A stretch of DNA of 64,000 nt from Streptomyces sp. SCSIO 75703 (GTDB lineage Bacteria > Actinomycetota > Actinomycetes > Streptomycetales > Streptomycetaceae): assembly GCF_036607905.1 (NCBI RefSeq), contig NZ_CP144555.1, forward strand, positions 1,116,001 to 1,180,000, given 5' to 3'. Under the pieces are notes generated by a model. It searched no databases. It was not told the origin of the DNA and worked only from the letters and a program-made list of their open reading frames with translations. Of the stretch, positions 1 to 10,813 are shown piece after piece. How positions within the stretch are numbered: position 1 is the stretch's first letter; every line of letters starts with the position of its first letter. Both the position numbers and the translations under genes were made by a program.

Positions 1-141
1 ACTGGGGGCCGCGTGCGCGCCCGGAGCCGCCGCCGGCGGGCCGGCCGCGGAGAAGATGACCTCGTTCACGCGTCGGCTAACGAGGCCCCGCGACCGAGGA
101 CACGCCCCGGCCACCCGAGTGCAACGGTGCGCCGGGCACGG

Positions 142-219
142 CCCGTTGGGCGGCACACGCGGGGCCGGGGCACCCCCAGCCCCCGTTGGGCGGCACGCAC
201 GGGGCCGGGGCACCCCCAG
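142..219. repeat. two-copy direct repeat, 38-bp units
   Basis: Two 38-bp copies at 142-179 and 182-219 (40-bp period) differ at two positions near the middle. They begin with CCCGTTGGGCGGCAC and end with GGGGCACCCCCAG. They lie just beyond the 3' end of the ABC permease gene; I see no gene in bases 1-224. Confidence 0.85.
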
Positions 220-224
220 GCCCC

Positions 225-1070
225 TCACGCCCCGGCACCGGGCCGTGACCGTTCCTCCGTGCGGCGCCCGGCCCCGCGCTGACCCGGCAGCGCGGGCCCC
301 CGGGCCCCCGGGCGCCGGAAGGCGCGGGTGCGCAGGGAGAAGAAGAGCAGGCCGGCCGTGGTGCACAGGGCGAACCAGACCAGGCCGCCCGTCGCGTAGG
401 AGGCGGCCCGCTCGGGCGTGAAGGCGGAGGTGTAGGCGAGCTGGGAGGCCGCGTACATGGGCAGGAACCGCAGGCCGGGCTGGTCGGCGAGGGGGTTCAT
501 GCCCGGGTTCTGGAGGGCGGCGTCCACCAGGCTTGTCATGATGATGAGGAAGAAGCCCTCCAGCTCGCCCCGGAGCAGCGGACCGAGCATGACGCCGATG
601 CCGCCGTAGGCCAGGTTCGCGGTGAGGACGGCGAGGGCGAGCTGCCAGAACTGCTCCTGCGGGAAGGACAGCCGCAGCAGCGCGGCGGTGTAGACGGCGA
701 GGACCGCGGCGATGGCGACCAGGGCCAGGACCTTGCCGGCCATGAGGTGGCGGCGCGGGTAGCCGGCGAGGACCAGGCGCCGGTCGAGCGGTCCGGACTG
801 GAACGCCTCCATGAACATCATGAAGCCGACGATCACGGTCACCGCGTTGAGGGCGCTGTTGACCTGGGTGGCGTGGTTGTTGGAGGCGGCGATCTCCCCG
901 CCCGCGGCGTGCACCCGGAAGTGGAGCACGGCGTCGTAGGCGCAGATCCGTACCAGGTGGATCCACAGGGGGATGAAGGTGACGGCCAGCACGAGGGCCA
1001 GCCGGTTGCGGCCGTGTGCCGCGAGGGTGAACCGCAGCGCGGTCGTGAACCCGGTCCACTGCCCGCTCAC
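225..1070 (-). CDS. ABC transporter permease subunit
   Basis: Predicted 281-residue integral membrane protein with about six hydrophobic segments, probably the membrane half of an ABC exporter together with the ATPase encoded directly upstream. The start is a GTG at 1068-1070 (protein begins VSGQWTGF) that overlaps the ATPase stop codon in a GTGA junction, so the two are almost certainly translationally coupled. The last 30 or so residues are basic and Gly/Pro/Arg-rich and look like a disordered cytosolic tail. No substrate signature is visible; the layout resembles ABC-2-type exporters, but family membership is inferred from hydropathy and context. Confidence 0.75.
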   Translation of the reverse strand: MSGQWTGFTTALRFTLAAHGRNRLALVLAVTFIPLWIHLVRICAYDAVLHFRVHAAGGEIAASNNHATQVNSALNAVTVIVGFMMFMEAFQSGPLDRRLVLAGYPRRHLMAGKVLALVAIAAVLAVYTAALLRLSFPQEQFWQLALAVLTANLAYGGIGVMLGPLLRGELEGFFLIIMTSLVDAALQNPGMNPLADQPGLRFLPMYAASQLAYTSAFTPERAASYATGGLVWFALCTTAGLLFFSLRTRAFRRPGARGPALPGQRGAGRRTEERSRPGAGA

Positions 1071-1696
1071 GCGGCCCGCACCCCCTCGTGCAGGACGCCG
1101 TCCCGGAGGTGGTGGACCGCGTCGAAGTGGCCCAGGTCGTGCACCAGGTGGGAGACCACGACGACGGACTGGCCGCGGTCGCGCAGGGCGCGGGCGAGCC
1201 GCCAGAACCGCTGGTGCGTGTCCCAGTCGAAGCCCTGGTAGGGCTCGTCCAGCACGAGCAGGGGCGGGTCGTGCATGAGCGCGAGGACGAGGTTGAGCTT
1301 CTGCCGCGTGCCGCCCGAGAGCGTGCCGGCGCGCTGGTCGAGGCGGTCGGCGCAGCCGAACTCGGCCAGCAGTTCCCGCGCCCGCGTGACCTGGGGCAAC
1401 CGGTAGGCGACGCGGAAGAGTTCGAGGTGCTGGGCGAGGGTGAGCAGCGGGTTCAGGACCGTCTCCTGGGGGCAGTAGCCCACCTCGCCGCCGCGCCGCA
1501 CCTCTCCCCCGTCGGGTGTCAGCTCGCCGACCATGATCCGCAGCAGCGTGCTCTTGCCCGCGCCGTTCTCGCCGACGACGCCGACGAGCGAGCCCGCCCG
1601 GACCGTCAGGTCGACGCCGTTCAGGACGCGTCGGCGTCCGTAGGACTTCGCCACCCCGCTCAACACCAGCCGCGGTTCCCCTTCGGATGCGCGCAC
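1067..1696 (-). CDS. ABC transporter ATP-binding protein
   Basis: 209-residue nucleotide-binding subunit that should power the permease encoded next to it. All core motifs are visible: Walker A GENGAGKST at residues 42-50, Q-loop Gln77, signature LSGGTRQKL from residue 126, Walker B LLVLDEP from 146, and a switch histidine at about 183 (VVSHLVHD). The GTG at 1694-1696 is chosen because a GGGGAGG ribosome binding site sits five bases upstream; a second GTG two codons earlier would overlap that site. The frame stays open far upstream, but that part is antisense to hyi and glxR and has no family similarity. Confidence 0.9.
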   Translation of the reverse strand: MRASEGEPRLVLSGVAKSYGRRRVLNGVDLTVRAGSLVGVVGENGAGKSTLLRIMVGELTPDGGEVRRGGEVGYCPQETVLNPLLTLAQHLELFRVAYRLPQVTRARELLAEFGCADRLDQRAGTLSGGTRQKLNLVLALMHDPPLLVLDEPYQGFDWDTHQRFWRLARALRDRGQSVVVVSHLVHDLGHFDAVHHLRDGVLHEGVRAA

Positions 1697-1912
1697 CGGC
1701 ACCTCCCCACCTGGAGCCTTGTCTACGGCAGGGCTCAACGAGCGGGGCGGCGTCCGGACACCGCACCCTGCGGACGATCTTCCGCAGGTCAGCCGCCGGG
1801 CGGGCGGGCCCGCGCCGCCCCCGGGCGGCGGCGCTCCGCGGGGCGGCCGGGCGGCGCCGCCCGCCCCGGCCCGCTCACCCCCCTTGACAAGCCTGACCCC
1901 CCGGCGGCAATC

Positions 1913-1948
1913 TTCCAGTACGCAGAAATGACTTTCCACGATATGAAA
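1913..1948 (+). promoter_or_regulatory. double operator upstream of hyi-glxR, matching the one at gcl
   Basis: Two imperfect palindromes lie in tandem: TTCCAGTACGCAGAA (1913-1927, TTC-N9-GAA) and TTTCCACGATATGAAA (1933-1948, TTTC-N8-GAAA). The same pair in the same order occurs upstream of gcl on the opposite strand (6539-6575). Sharing between two operons of one pathway argues for a common regulator. An IclR-family repressor such as AllR, known to control allantoin/glyoxylate genes in S. coelicolor, is a reasonable candidate; that assignment is inferred. Confidence 0.7.
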
Positions 1949-1984
1949 TTCGCGGAACTCTCCTGGAAGGGGGCGCGGCATCCG

Positions 1985-2842
1985 ATGCCCGGTATCGCGT
2001 GGAGCACCGCCGCAGACCAGCGCTTCACCGTCAACCTGTCGATACTCTTCACGGAGCTCCCGCTGCTGGAGCGCCCCGCGGCGGCCGCCGCGGCCGGTTT
2101 CGGCGCCGTGGAGCTGTGGTGGCCCTGGGTCGACGCCCCGGTCCCCGAGCGGTCGGAACTGGACGCCCTGCGCGGCGCGATCGAGGACGCCGGCGTCCGC
2201 CTGACCGGGCTGAACTTCTACGCCGGACGGCTGCCCGGCCCCGACCGGGGCGCGCTGTCGATCCCCGGCGCGGAGTCGGAGCGCTTCCGCGCCAACGTCG
2301 ACGTCGCCGCCGATTTCGCCCGGTCCCTGGGCTGCACGGCCCTCAACGCCCTCTACGGCAACCGCGTCGCGGGCGTGGACCCGGCCGAGCAGGACGCGCT
2401 GGCCCTGGAGAACCTGGTGCTGGCCGCGCGGGCCGCCGACCGGATCGGCGCCGTCCTGCTGATCGAGGCGCTCAACGGGCCCGAGTCGCCGCACTACCCG
2501 CTGCTGTCGGCCCCGGCCGCCGTGGACGTCGTCGAGAAGGTCGACCGGGCGACGGGACTCGGCAACGCCCGGTTCCTCATGGACCTCTACCACCTGTCCA
2601 TGAACGGCGAGGACCTGCCCAAGGTGATCGACGCCTACGTCGCGCGCACCGGGCACGTCCAGATCGCCGACGACCCCGGCCGCGGCGCCCCCGGCACCGG
2701 CTCGCTCCCGCTGGAGGAGCTGCTCGGCCGGCTGCGCGCGGCCGGATACGACGGCTGGGTCGGCCTGGAGTACAAGCCGGGCGACCGCCCGAGCGCGGAA
2801 GCCTTCGGCTGGCTGCCCGCCGACGCCCGCGCACCCCGCTGA
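1985..2842 (+). CDS. hyi: hydroxypyruvate isomerase
   Basis: 285-residue TIM-barrel sugar isomerase that interconverts hydroxypyruvate and tartronate semialdehyde in glyoxylate salvage. The metal and acid/base positions known for the E. coli enzyme can be recognised in order: Glu in LLIEALNGP, Asp in FLMDLYH, Gln in GHVQIADDPG, and Glu in GLEYKPGDRP. The ATG at 1985 is preceded by GGAAGGGGG at an 11-base gap. Upstream in-frame ATGs exist, but they fall inside or beside the operator boxes and precede the usual RFTVNLSILFTELP start region. glxR follows 36 bases downstream, so the two form one transcription unit. Confidence 0.92.
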   Translation: MPGIAWSTAADQRFTVNLSILFTELPLLERPAAAAAAGFGAVELWWPWVDAPVPERSELDALRGAIEDAGVRLTGLNFYAGRLPGPDRGALSIPGAESERFRANVDVAADFARSLGCTALNALYGNRVAGVDPAEQDALALENLVLAARAADRIGAVLLIEALNGPESPHYPLLSAPAAVDVVEKVDRATGLGNARFLMDLYHLSMNGEDLPKVIDAYVARTGHVQIADDPGRGAPGTGSLPLEELLGRLRAAGYDGWVGLEYKPGDRPSAEAFGWLPADARAPR

Positions 2843-2878
2843 CCACAGGTTTCGAGAGCAGTGAGAGAGGCACTTCCT

Positions 2879-3769
2879 ATGAGCACCCTCCCCAAGGTCG
2901 CCTGGATCGGGCTCGGCATCATGGGCTCCCCCATGTCCGAGAACCTGGTCAAGGCCGGTTACCCGGTCACCGGTTACACGCTGGAGCGGGAGAAGCGGGA
3001 CCGGCTGGCCGCCGCCGGCGGGACCGCCGCCGCCTCCATCGCCGAGGCGGTACGGGACGCGGACGTCGTGATCACGATGGTGCCCGCCTCCCCCCAGGTC
3101 GAGGCCGTCGCCTACGGTCCCGACGGCATCCTGGAGAACGCCCGCTCCGGCGCCCTGCTGATCGACATGTCCTCGATCACGCCGCAGACCTCGGTCGACC
3201 TGGCCGAGGCCGCGAAGGCCAAGGGCATCCGCGTCCTGGACGCCCCCGTCTCCGGCGGCGAGGCCGGGGCCATCGAGGCCGTGCTGTCCATCATGGTCGG
3301 CGGCGAGCAGGCCGACTTCGACGCGGCGAAGCCGCTCCTGGAAGCGCTCGGCAAGACCATCGTGCTCTGCGGGCCGCACGGCTCGGGGCAGACGGTGAAG
3401 GCCGCCAACCAGCTCATCGTCGCCGTGAACATCCAGGCGTGCGCCGAGGCCGTGGTCTTCCTGGAGAAGTCCGGCGTGGACCTCAAGGCCGCGCTCGACG
3501 TGCTCAACGGCGGCCTGGCCGGCTCGACCGTGCTGACGCGGAAGAAGGACAACTTCCTCGCCCGCGACTTCAAGCCGGGCTTCCGCATCGACCTGCACCA
3601 CAAGGACATGGGCATCGTCACCGACGCCGCCCGCACCGTGGGCGCCGCGCTGCCGGTCGGCGCCGTGGTGGCCCAACTGGTCGCCTCCCTGCGCGAACAG
3701 GGCGACGGCGGCCTCGACCACTCGGCGCTGCTGCGGGCCGTGGAGCGCCTCTCCGGCGCCCAGGTCTGA
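2879..3769 (+). CDS. glxR: tartronate semialdehyde reductase (2-hydroxy-3-oxopropionate reductase)
   Basis: 296-residue member of the beta-hydroxyacid dehydrogenase family that reduces tartronate semialdehyde, the Gcl product, to D-glycerate. The N-terminal Rossmann motif GLGIMGSPM starts at about residue 11. The substrate motif DAPVSGGEAGA lies near residue 120, and the catalytic-lysine motif GSGQTVKAANQ near residue 170 is followed by KDMGI near 240. Length matches the family. It completes the hyi-glxR operon and works with gcl, encoded convergently about 900 bases away. The start at 2879 has a weak GAGAGAGG site. Confidence 0.93.
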   Translation: MSTLPKVAWIGLGIMGSPMSENLVKAGYPVTGYTLEREKRDRLAAAGGTAAASIAEAVRDADVVITMVPASPQVEAVAYGPDGILENARSGALLIDMSSITPQTSVDLAEAAKAKGIRVLDAPVSGGEAGAIEAVLSIMVGGEQADFDAAKPLLEALGKTIVLCGPHGSGQTVKAANQLIVAVNIQACAEAVVFLEKSGVDLKAALDVLNGGLAGSTVLTRKKDNFLARDFKPGFRIDLHHKDMGIVTDAARTVGAALPVGAVVAQLVASLREQGDGGLDHSALLRAVERLSGAQV

Positions 3770-3901
3770 GGCGGGCCCGCACAGACTCCGGGCGGCGGCG
3801 CCGCTGACACCTGTTCAGTCGCGCCCGAGCGGCGGCGCCGCCCGGGAACCACGGCTCCCCGGCCCCGGTGACCCCCCGCGGGCCCGGGACGCGGAGCACG
3901 G

Positions 3902-3965
3902 CCTCGCGGGAGCCGTGTCACCGGCCGGGCGCCGACACGCCCGGCCGGTGACACGGCCCGCGAGG
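3902..3965. terminator. very long GC-rich hairpin downstream of glxR
   Basis: A 20-bp perfect inverted repeat (3912-3931 with 3938-3957) is extended outward by CCTCGCGGG (3902-3910) pairing with CCCGCGAGG (3957-3965). This gives a stem of about 28 bp interrupted by a small bulge, with a six-base loop. It begins 133 bases after the glxR stop. A factor-independent terminator for hyi-glxR is the simplest reading, although the stem is unusually long and there is no T-run. Confidence 0.75.
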
Positions 3966-4299
3966 AGAGGGAGACACCAGCTCGCACACGGGACCCGACG
4001 GGGAGGTCGGGCCCGGGTGCGCTGCCCGCCCCAGCGGGGACGGCCCGGATGAGGGGTGGCCGATCCCCGCCGGAGCGGGCGGGACACGGACCGCGGCGGC
4101 CCGCGAGCCAGTGCGGTGGTGAAAGGAACGGGACTCCTCCTACGACCTGAGGGGAGGGGCCCGCGTTCCCTTCGCGGCCCGCCGCGGTCCCTCCGTCCAC
4201 CGCCCGCCCGTGAGGGCGGGCCCACAGACCCCGTCCGGCGGCGTGGACGATCCGTCGCGCCCGGCCCCGCGCCGCCGGACGGACACCACGTACCCGGAC

Positions 4300-4335
4300 G
4301 AGACGCCGGACGCGGAAACCCGCGTCCGGCGTCTC
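4300..4335. repeat. perfect 16-bp inverted repeat with AAAC loop
   Basis: GAGACGCCGGACGCGG (4300-4315) and its exact complement (4320-4335) are separated by AAAC. It sits in the glxR-gcl convergent spacer and could be a second terminator or an RNA-processing hairpin. Confidence 0.75.
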
Positions 4336-4479
4336 GCGCGTTCCCGGGCCCCCCGCCGCCGCCACGCCGACGACGCCGACGGGTCGGCGCGGCCGGCGGC
4401 AGGGGGCGGACGGGTGCGCGCCCCGTACGGGAGGGACGTGGAGGTGTTCCCCCGGGGGTCACCGGCCGCCTCGCCGTCC

Positions 4480-4519
4480 GGCGGGACGGCGGAACGGCGG
4501 AACGGCGGAACGGCGGAAC
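4480..4519. repeat. 8-bp tandem repeat (GGCGGAAC)n
   Basis: Four perfect GGCGGAAC units at 4488-4519 follow one degenerate unit (GGCGGGAC) at 4480-4487. The period is not a multiple of three and the repeat lies in non-coding DNA, so slippage here would not alter a protein. Confidence 0.85.
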
Positions 4520-4632
4520 GGCGAGGCTGCGAGACAAGGGGCGAGGGGGCCGAGGGGGCCGTGCCGCCCCGGGCCGGTCCACCGCGCCGGGCGGCACGGT
4601 TCCCTCCGGTGGATGCCCCCGCGCACGCGCGT

Positions 4633-4665
4633 AGGGGCGGCCCGTCGGTGAGACGGACCGCCCCT
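4633..4665 (-). terminator. hairpin terminator of gcl
   Basis: AGGGGCGGCCCGTC (4633-4646) and GACGGACCGCCCCT (4652-4665) pair over 14 bases with one mismatch around a five-base loop. It lies 20 bases past the gcl stop codon, the expected position for an intrinsic terminator in this GC range. Confidence 0.8.
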
Positions 4666-4684
4666 CACGGGACCGCGCCGGGCG

Positions 4685-6469
<1,785 letters not shown>

Positions 6470-6538
6470 GGAGTCTCCTGGTCCGACTGCCGGATTCGCC
6501 CTCCCGTCGCGCCCCGCGGTGAGCCAAGTCCGATCGCT

Positions 6539-6575
6539 TTTCCGTATAGTGAAACTGGACTTCTGCTATCTGGAA
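6539..6575 (-). promoter_or_regulatory. double operator upstream of gcl
   Basis: On the plus strand, TTTCCGTATAGTGAAA (6539-6554, TTTC-N8-GAAA) is followed after six bases by TTCTGCTATCTGGAA (6561-6575, TTC-N9-GAA). Read in the gcl direction this is TTCCAGATAGCAGAA, then TTTCACTATACGGAAA, collinear with the element at 1913-1948. It lies 70-106 bases upstream of the gcl start, a normal operator position. Confidence 0.7.
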
Positions 6576-6680
6576 GTAAGGTAAGCGGGCTGATCCCGAG
6601 CCGTCAAGACGCGTACCGGGCCCCGCGCCGAGACCGGGAAGCCGGGGACAACGGAGCACGCCCCGGGGGACGATGGCGCC

Positions 6681-7361
6681 ATGACCGACAGCGTCCTCGT
6701 GTGCTGCGCGGCCTGTGGCCGCCGGCACCGCTACACGCCCCCGTCGTACCCGTGCGTGTGCGGGGCGCCCGTCGCCGCGCCGCTCGACCCGCGCGGGTCA
6801 CCCGCGGCGGTCACCCGCCGGGTCTGGGACGAGGAGTGGGTCGGCGTGCGCTGCGCCGCCTGCGGGACCGAGAGCCAGTGGCCGCGCCCGGAGGTGGGCT
6901 GCCCCTGCGGGACGGTGACGAGCGTCCCGGTCGAGCGGTCGGCGCCGGGGCGCACCGGCCCCGTCCCCGGATCGCGGGTCCCGGCGCACCGGGCGGTGCC
7001 GGTGCGGACCGCGCGGGACGCGGTGACGGCGGCCGTGCTGCACCTGCGCGGGCTCGGCCACCGCGACGTGCGGCGCGCGGACCGGCGGACGGCGCCGGGG
7101 ATCGCGCTCGCGGCACGCGGCATCGTGGCGCAGGTGGACCCGGTGCCGCGCCGCGCGGCGACGGCACGGGACGTGGAGTGCCTGTGGCTGGGCGCCATGG
7201 CGGAGTCGGCGGAGTGCGTCCACTTCTCGCGGGGCGGGTACACCGACGGGGCACTGGCCGGCGCGGACCGGCTGGGCGTCCCGCTGTTCGTCCTCGAACC
7301 GGGCGGGCGGTGCCGCCCGGTCAACGCGGCGGCCGTCACGCTGGACGCGCGGGCGGGATGA
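6681..7361 (+). CDS. zinc-ribbon protein with possible degenerate restriction-endonuclease-like domain
   Basis: 226 residues. The first 75 hold four Cys pairs (CAAC, CVC, CAAC, CPC) that could form two zinc ribbons. The C-terminal half reads GIVAQVDPVP near residue 150, then VHFSRGGYTDGALAGADRLGVPLFVLE. This loosely resembles the core of Mrr-like restriction-endonuclease folds, in which a Q-x-K motif is followed by a strand and a helix; here the lysine position is Asp, so catalysis would be doubtful. It diverges from gcl with about 210 bases between and converges on the acyl-CoA synthetase operon. Fold assignment is tentative; function unknown. Confidence 0.65.
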   Translation: MTDSVLVCCAACGRRHRYTPPSYPCVCGAPVAAPLDPRGSPAAVTRRVWDEEWVGVRCAACGTESQWPRPEVGCPCGTVTSVPVERSAPGRTGPVPGSRVPAHRAVPVRTARDAVTAAVLHLRGLGHRDVRRADRRTAPGIALAARGIVAQVDPVPRRAATARDVECLWLGAMAESAECVHFSRGGYTDGALAGADRLGVPLFVLEPGGRCRPVNAAAVTLDARAG

Positions 7362-7387
7362 CCGGGGCCGCCGGGAGGCGGGCGGAC

Positions 7388-7413
7388 GGTCCGGGGCGCC
7401 GCCGCCCCGGACC
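7388..7413. terminator. bidirectional terminator hairpin
   Basis: Perfect 11-bp stem GGTCCGGGGCG (7388-7398) with CGCCCCGGACC (7403-7413) and a four-base loop. It sits between the convergent zinc-ribbon gene and the acyl-CoA synthetase operon. Confidence 0.8.
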
Positions 7414-7421
7414 CGCTGCCC

Positions 7422-9026
7422 TCACGCCCCGTAGGTCTCCCGCAGTTCGATCTTGCGGACCTTGCCGGAGACCGTCATCGGGAAGGAGTCCAGCACCTGG
7501 AGCCGGCTCGGTACCTTGTAGTGGGCCAACTGCCCGTCGCAGTAGGCGCGCAGCTCCTCCAGGGTCGGCGGATCGGCCGGGTCGGCGGGGATGACGCAGG
7601 CGAGGACCTCCTCGCCGTACCGCTCGTGCGGCACGCCGACGACCTGGACGTCCGCGATCTTGGGGTGTCCGTGCAGGAACTCCTCGATCTCGCGCGGGTA
7701 CACGTTCTCCCCGCCGCGGATGATCATGTCCTTGATGCGGCCGACGATCTCGACGTACCCGTCCTCGCGCATCATCGCCAGGTCCCCGGTGTGCATCCAG
7801 CGTCCGGCGTCGATCGCCTCGGCGGTCTTCTCCGGCTCGTCCCAGTAGCCGAGCATCACGCTGTAGCCGCGGGTGCGCAGTTCACCGGCGGTGCCGCGGG
7901 GCACGGTCACGCCGGTCGCCGGGTCGACGACCTTGACCTCGATGTGCGGCAGGACCCGGCCGACGGTGCCGGTGCGGTGCTCCAGGTCGTCGTCCCGCCG
8001 GGTCTGGAGGGAGACCGGGGAGGTCTCCGTCATGCCGTAGCAGATGGAGACCTCCTCCATGTGCATCTCGGCGACGACCCGCTTCATGACCTCCACCGGG
8101 CAGGGCGAGCCGGCCATGATGCCGGTGCGCAGCGAGGACAGGTCGTACGTGGCGAAGTCGGGGAGGTTCAGCTCCGCGATGAACATCGTCGGCACCCCGT
8201 ACAGGGACGTGCACCGCTCCTGCTGGACCGCCTCCAGGGTGGCCCTCGCGTCGAAGGACGGGGCCGGGATGACGATGCAGGCGCCGTGCGAGGTGGAGCC
8301 CAGGTTCCCCATGACCATGCCGAAGCAGTGGTAGAAGGGGACCGGCAGGCAGACCCGGTCCCGCTCCGTGTAGCCGACCGTACGGCCCACCCAGAAACCG
8401 TTGTTGAGGATGTTGTGGTGGGAGAGCGTGGCCCCCTTGGGGAAGCCGGTCGTGCCCGAGGTGTACTGGATGTTGACCGGGTCGTCGCAGCTCAGCTCCG
8501 CCGCCAGCGCCTCCAGCCGCTCGGCGGGCACCGCGGCGGCGTCGGCGGTCAGCGCGTCCCAGCTCGGGTCGCCGATGTACACGGTCTCGCGCAGCGCGGG
8601 GCACCGGCCGCGGACCTCGTCCACCATGGCGCGGTAGTCGCTGCCCTTGTGGGTGCGGGAGGCGACCAGCATCACCATGCCGGACTGCCGGAGGACGTAC
8701 TCCAACTCGTGTGCGCGGTAGGCCGGGTTGACGTTGACCATGACCGCGCCGATACGGGCGGTGGCGTACTGGACGAGGACCCACTCGGGGCAGTTGACGG
8801 CCCAGATGCCGACCCGGTCGCCCTTGGCTATGCCCCGGGCCACCAGGGCGCGCGCCACCTCGTCGACGGCGGCGCCGAACTCGGCGTAGGTCCAGCGCCG
8901 TCCGGAGGCGACGTCGACCAGGGCCTCGCGGCCGGGGTGGGCGGCGACGGCGCGGGCCAGGTTGGCGCCGATGGTGTCGCCGAGCAGCGGGGTGGTGCTG
9001 GTGCCGTGGGCGTAGGACGGGGTCAC
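7422..9026 (-). CDS. AMP-binding acyl-CoA synthetase (ACSF2/fatty-acyl-CoA ligase type)
   Basis: 534-residue adenylate-forming enzyme that should activate a carboxylic acid to its acyl-AMP and then its CoA thioester. The phosphate-binding loop [11 protein letters not shown] lies near residue 190. Further motifs are YGMTETSP near 335, the hinge [13 protein letters not shown] near 420, and the C-terminal catalytic lysine in [11 protein letters not shown]. Length and N-terminus resemble medium-chain fatty-acyl-CoA ligases. The GTG start (9024-9026) overlaps the stop of the upstream synthetase (GTGA), with GGAGGACTTCC before it, so both are co-translated. The substrate cannot be read from sequence. 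Confidence 0.9.
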   Translation of the reverse strand: MTPSYAHGTSTTPLLGDTIGANLARAVAAHPGREALVDVASGRRWTYAEFGAAVDEVARALVARGIAKGDRVGIWAVNCPEWVLVQYATARIGAVMVNVNPAYRAHELEYVLRQSGMVMLVASRTHKGSDYRAMVDEVRGRCPALRETVYIGDPSWDALTADAAAVPAERLEALAAELSCDDPVNIQYTSGTTGFPKGATLSHHNILNNGFWVGRTVGYTERDRVCLPVPFYHCFGMVMGNLGSTSHGACIVIPAPSFDARATLEAVQQERCTSLYGVPTMFIAELNLPDFATYDLSSLRTGIMAGSPCPVEVMKRVVAEMHMEEVSICYGMTETSPVSLQTRRDDDLEHRTGTVGRVLPHIEVKVVDPATGVTVPRGTAGELRTRGYSVMLGYWDEPEKTAEAIDAGRWMHTGDLAMMREDGYVEIVGRIKDMIIRGGENVYPREIEEFLHGHPKIADVQVVGVPHERYGEEVLACVIPADPADPPTLEELRAYCDGQLAHYKVPSRLQVLDSFPMTVSGKVRKIELRETYGA

Positions 9027-10696
9027 CGGAAGTCCTCCTCGCGGTACTCGTGGGGCGAGCCGGCCGCCGTGGCCTCCCGCAGCTCGACGCGGCGGATCTT
9101 GCCGGAGACGGTCTTGGGCAGGTCGCCGAACTCCAGGCGCCGCAGGCGCTTGTAGGGGGCGAGCACCTCACGGGAGTGCTCGAACAGCACCTTGGCCGTG
9201 TCCGGTCCGGGCTCCCAGCCGGCGGCCAGGACGACGTACGCCTTCGGCACCGCGAGCCGCAGTTCGTCGGGGGCGGGGACGACGGCGGCCTCGGCGACCG
9301 CCTCGTGCTCCAGCAGCGCGCTCTCCAGCTCGAACGGGGAGATCTTGTAGTCGGACGCCTTGAACACGTCGTCGGCGCGGCCCACGTAGGTGAGGTAGCC
9401 GTCGGCGTCGCGGGCGCCGATGTCGCCGGTGCGGTAGTAGCCGCCGGCCATCGCCTCGGCGGTGCGGTCGGCGTCGCCGTGGTAGCCGGTCATCAGGCCC
9501 ACGGGGCGGTCGGACAGGTCGAGGCAGATCTCGCCCTCCGCGACATTGGGCGCCCCGGTGACGGGGTCGACCAGCACGACGCGGTACCCGGGACTGGGGC
9601 GTCCCATCGAGCCGGTCTTCAGTACCTGGCCGGGGCTGTTGGAGACCTGCACCGCGGTCTCGGTCTGCCCGAAGCCGTCGCGGATGGTCACGCCCCAGGC
9701 GTCGCGGACCCGCTCGATCACCTCGGGGTTGAGCGGCTCGCCGGCGGCGACGACCTCGCGCGGCGGGGTGGCCAGCCGGCGCAGGTCGGACTGGATCAGC
9801 ATCCGCCACACCGTGGGCGGGGCGCAGAAGGTGGTCACCCCGGCCCGGTCCATCTCCGCCATCAGCCGGCCCGCGTCGAAGCGCGTGTAGTTGTGCAGGA
9901 ACACGGTCGCCTCGGCGTTCCACGGCGCGAACAGGTTGGACCAGGCGTGCTTGGCCCAGCCGGGCGAGGAGATGTTCAGGTGCACGTCCCCCGGCTTCAG
10001 CCCGATCCAGTACATGGTGGCCAGGTGGCCGATCGGGTAGGAGGTGTGCGTGTGCTCGACCAGCTTGGGCCGGGCGGTCGTCCCGGAGGTGAAGTAGAGC
10101 ATCAGCGGGTCGCCGGCGGCGGTCGGCCCGTCCGGGACGAAGGCGGCCGGGGCCGCGGCGGCGTCCTCGTAGCGCAGCCAGCCGGGGGCGCCGGTGCCGC
10201 CGACCGCGACCCGCGTGTAGTCGCCGGGCACGCCGTCGAACTTGCCGGTGTCCCCGGCGCGCACGATCACGTGCCGGACCCGGCCGCGGTCCACCCGGTC
10301 GCGCAGGTCGGCGGGGCCCAGCAGCGGGGTGGCGGGGATGACGACGGCGCGCAGCTTCATCGCCGCCAGGGCCGTCTCCCACAGCTCGGCCTGGTTGCCG
10401 AGCATGACGAGGATGCGGTCCTCGGCGCGCACCCCGTTCGCCCGCAGCCAGTTCGCGGCCCGGTCGGAGCGCTCGGCCATCTCCGCGAAGGAGACCCGGA
10501 CCTCGGAACCGTCCTCCTCCACGATGTGCAGGGCGGTGCGGGTGTTGTCCTCGGCGATGACGTCGAACCAGTCCAGCGCCCAGTTGAACTCCGCCGGCCG
10601 GGGCCAGGCGAAGCCCTCGTAGGCGGCCGGGTAGTCCTCGCGGTGCTCCAGCAGGAAGTCCCGCGCCTCGCGGAAGAGCTCCGTCGCCGTCGTCAT
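9023..10696 (-). CDS. AMP-binding acyl-CoA synthetase (medium-chain/acetyl-CoA synthetase-like)
   Basis: 557-residue adenylate-forming enzyme, first gene of a two-gene operon. Core motifs are [11 protein letters not shown] near residue 205, FGQTETAV near 345, YYRTGDIG near 410, and SGKIRRVEL at the C-terminus with the catalytic lysine. The N-terminal FNWALDWFD segment is typical of acyl-CoA synthetases of the medium-chain group. GGAGGACAG precedes the ATG at 10694-10696. It differs clearly from the downstream paralogue, so the pair may act on different acids or successive steps. The divergent GAF-LuxR gene is the likely local regulator. Confidence 0.9.
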   Translation of the reverse strand: MTTATELFREARDFLLEHREDYPAAYEGFAWPRPAEFNWALDWFDVIAEDNTRTALHIVEEDGSEVRVSFAEMAERSDRAANWLRANGVRAEDRILVMLGNQAELWETALAAMKLRAVVIPATPLLGPADLRDRVDRGRVRHVIVRAGDTGKFDGVPGDYTRVAVGGTGAPGWLRYEDAAAAPAAFVPDGPTAAGDPLMLYFTSGTTARPKLVEHTHTSYPIGHLATMYWIGLKPGDVHLNISSPGWAKHAWSNLFAPWNAEATVFLHNYTRFDAGRLMAEMDRAGVTTFCAPPTVWRMLIQSDLRRLATPPREVVAAGEPLNPEVIERVRDAWGVTIRDGFGQTETAVQVSNSPGQVLKTGSMGRPSPGYRVVLVDPVTGAPNVAEGEICLDLSDRPVGLMTGYHGDADRTAEAMAGGYYRTGDIGARDADGYLTYVGRADDVFKASDYKISPFELESALLEHEAVAEAAVVPAPDELRLAVPKAYVVLAAGWEPGPDTAKVLFEHSREVLAPYKRLRRLEFGDLPKTVSGKIRRVELREATAAGSPHEYREEDFR

Positions 10697-10761
10697 CTGT
10701 CCTCCTGGGGCCTTGCAGGGCGGCTCTCTGCCATCGTGTAATCCGTGATGCAGGTCTCACT

Positions 10762-10777
10762 ACCCCCGAACGGGGGT
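10762..10777. promoter_or_regulatory. palindromic operator ACCCCCG-AA-CGGGGGT
   Basis: A perfect 7-bp inverted repeat with a two-base centre lies midway between the divergent acyl-CoA synthetase operon (start 10696) and the GAF-LuxR gene (start 10814). This is where a local regulator controlling both directions would bind; the GAF-LuxR product is the obvious candidate, by position only. Confidence 0.65.
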
Positions 10778-10813
10778 GTACGCCTCGGGAGGCGTCGAGG
10801 AGAGGGCGAACGG

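Larger units (their letters stand above)
3770..4632. other. intergenic region with strong hairpins and short tandem repeats
   Basis: About 860 bases between the convergent glxR and gcl genes. Open frames exist on both strands but are compositionally skewed (Arg/Pro/Gly), lack ribosome binding sites and show no family similarity. The region holds two strong inverted repeats and an 8-bp tandem repeat, listed separately. Confidence 0.7.

Noticed and set aside
1067..3721. Very long open frame antisense to hyi and glxR, continuous with the ABC ATPase
   Set aside because: High-GC third positions keep antisense frames open; only the last 209 codons have recognisable domains and a ribosome site.
4024..4075. 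CRISPR-like palindromic segment (CCCGCCCCAGCGGGG and CCCCGCCGGAGCGGG)
   Set aside because: The two resemble type I-E repeat stems, but they are not identical, there is no regular spacer array and no cas gene in the window.
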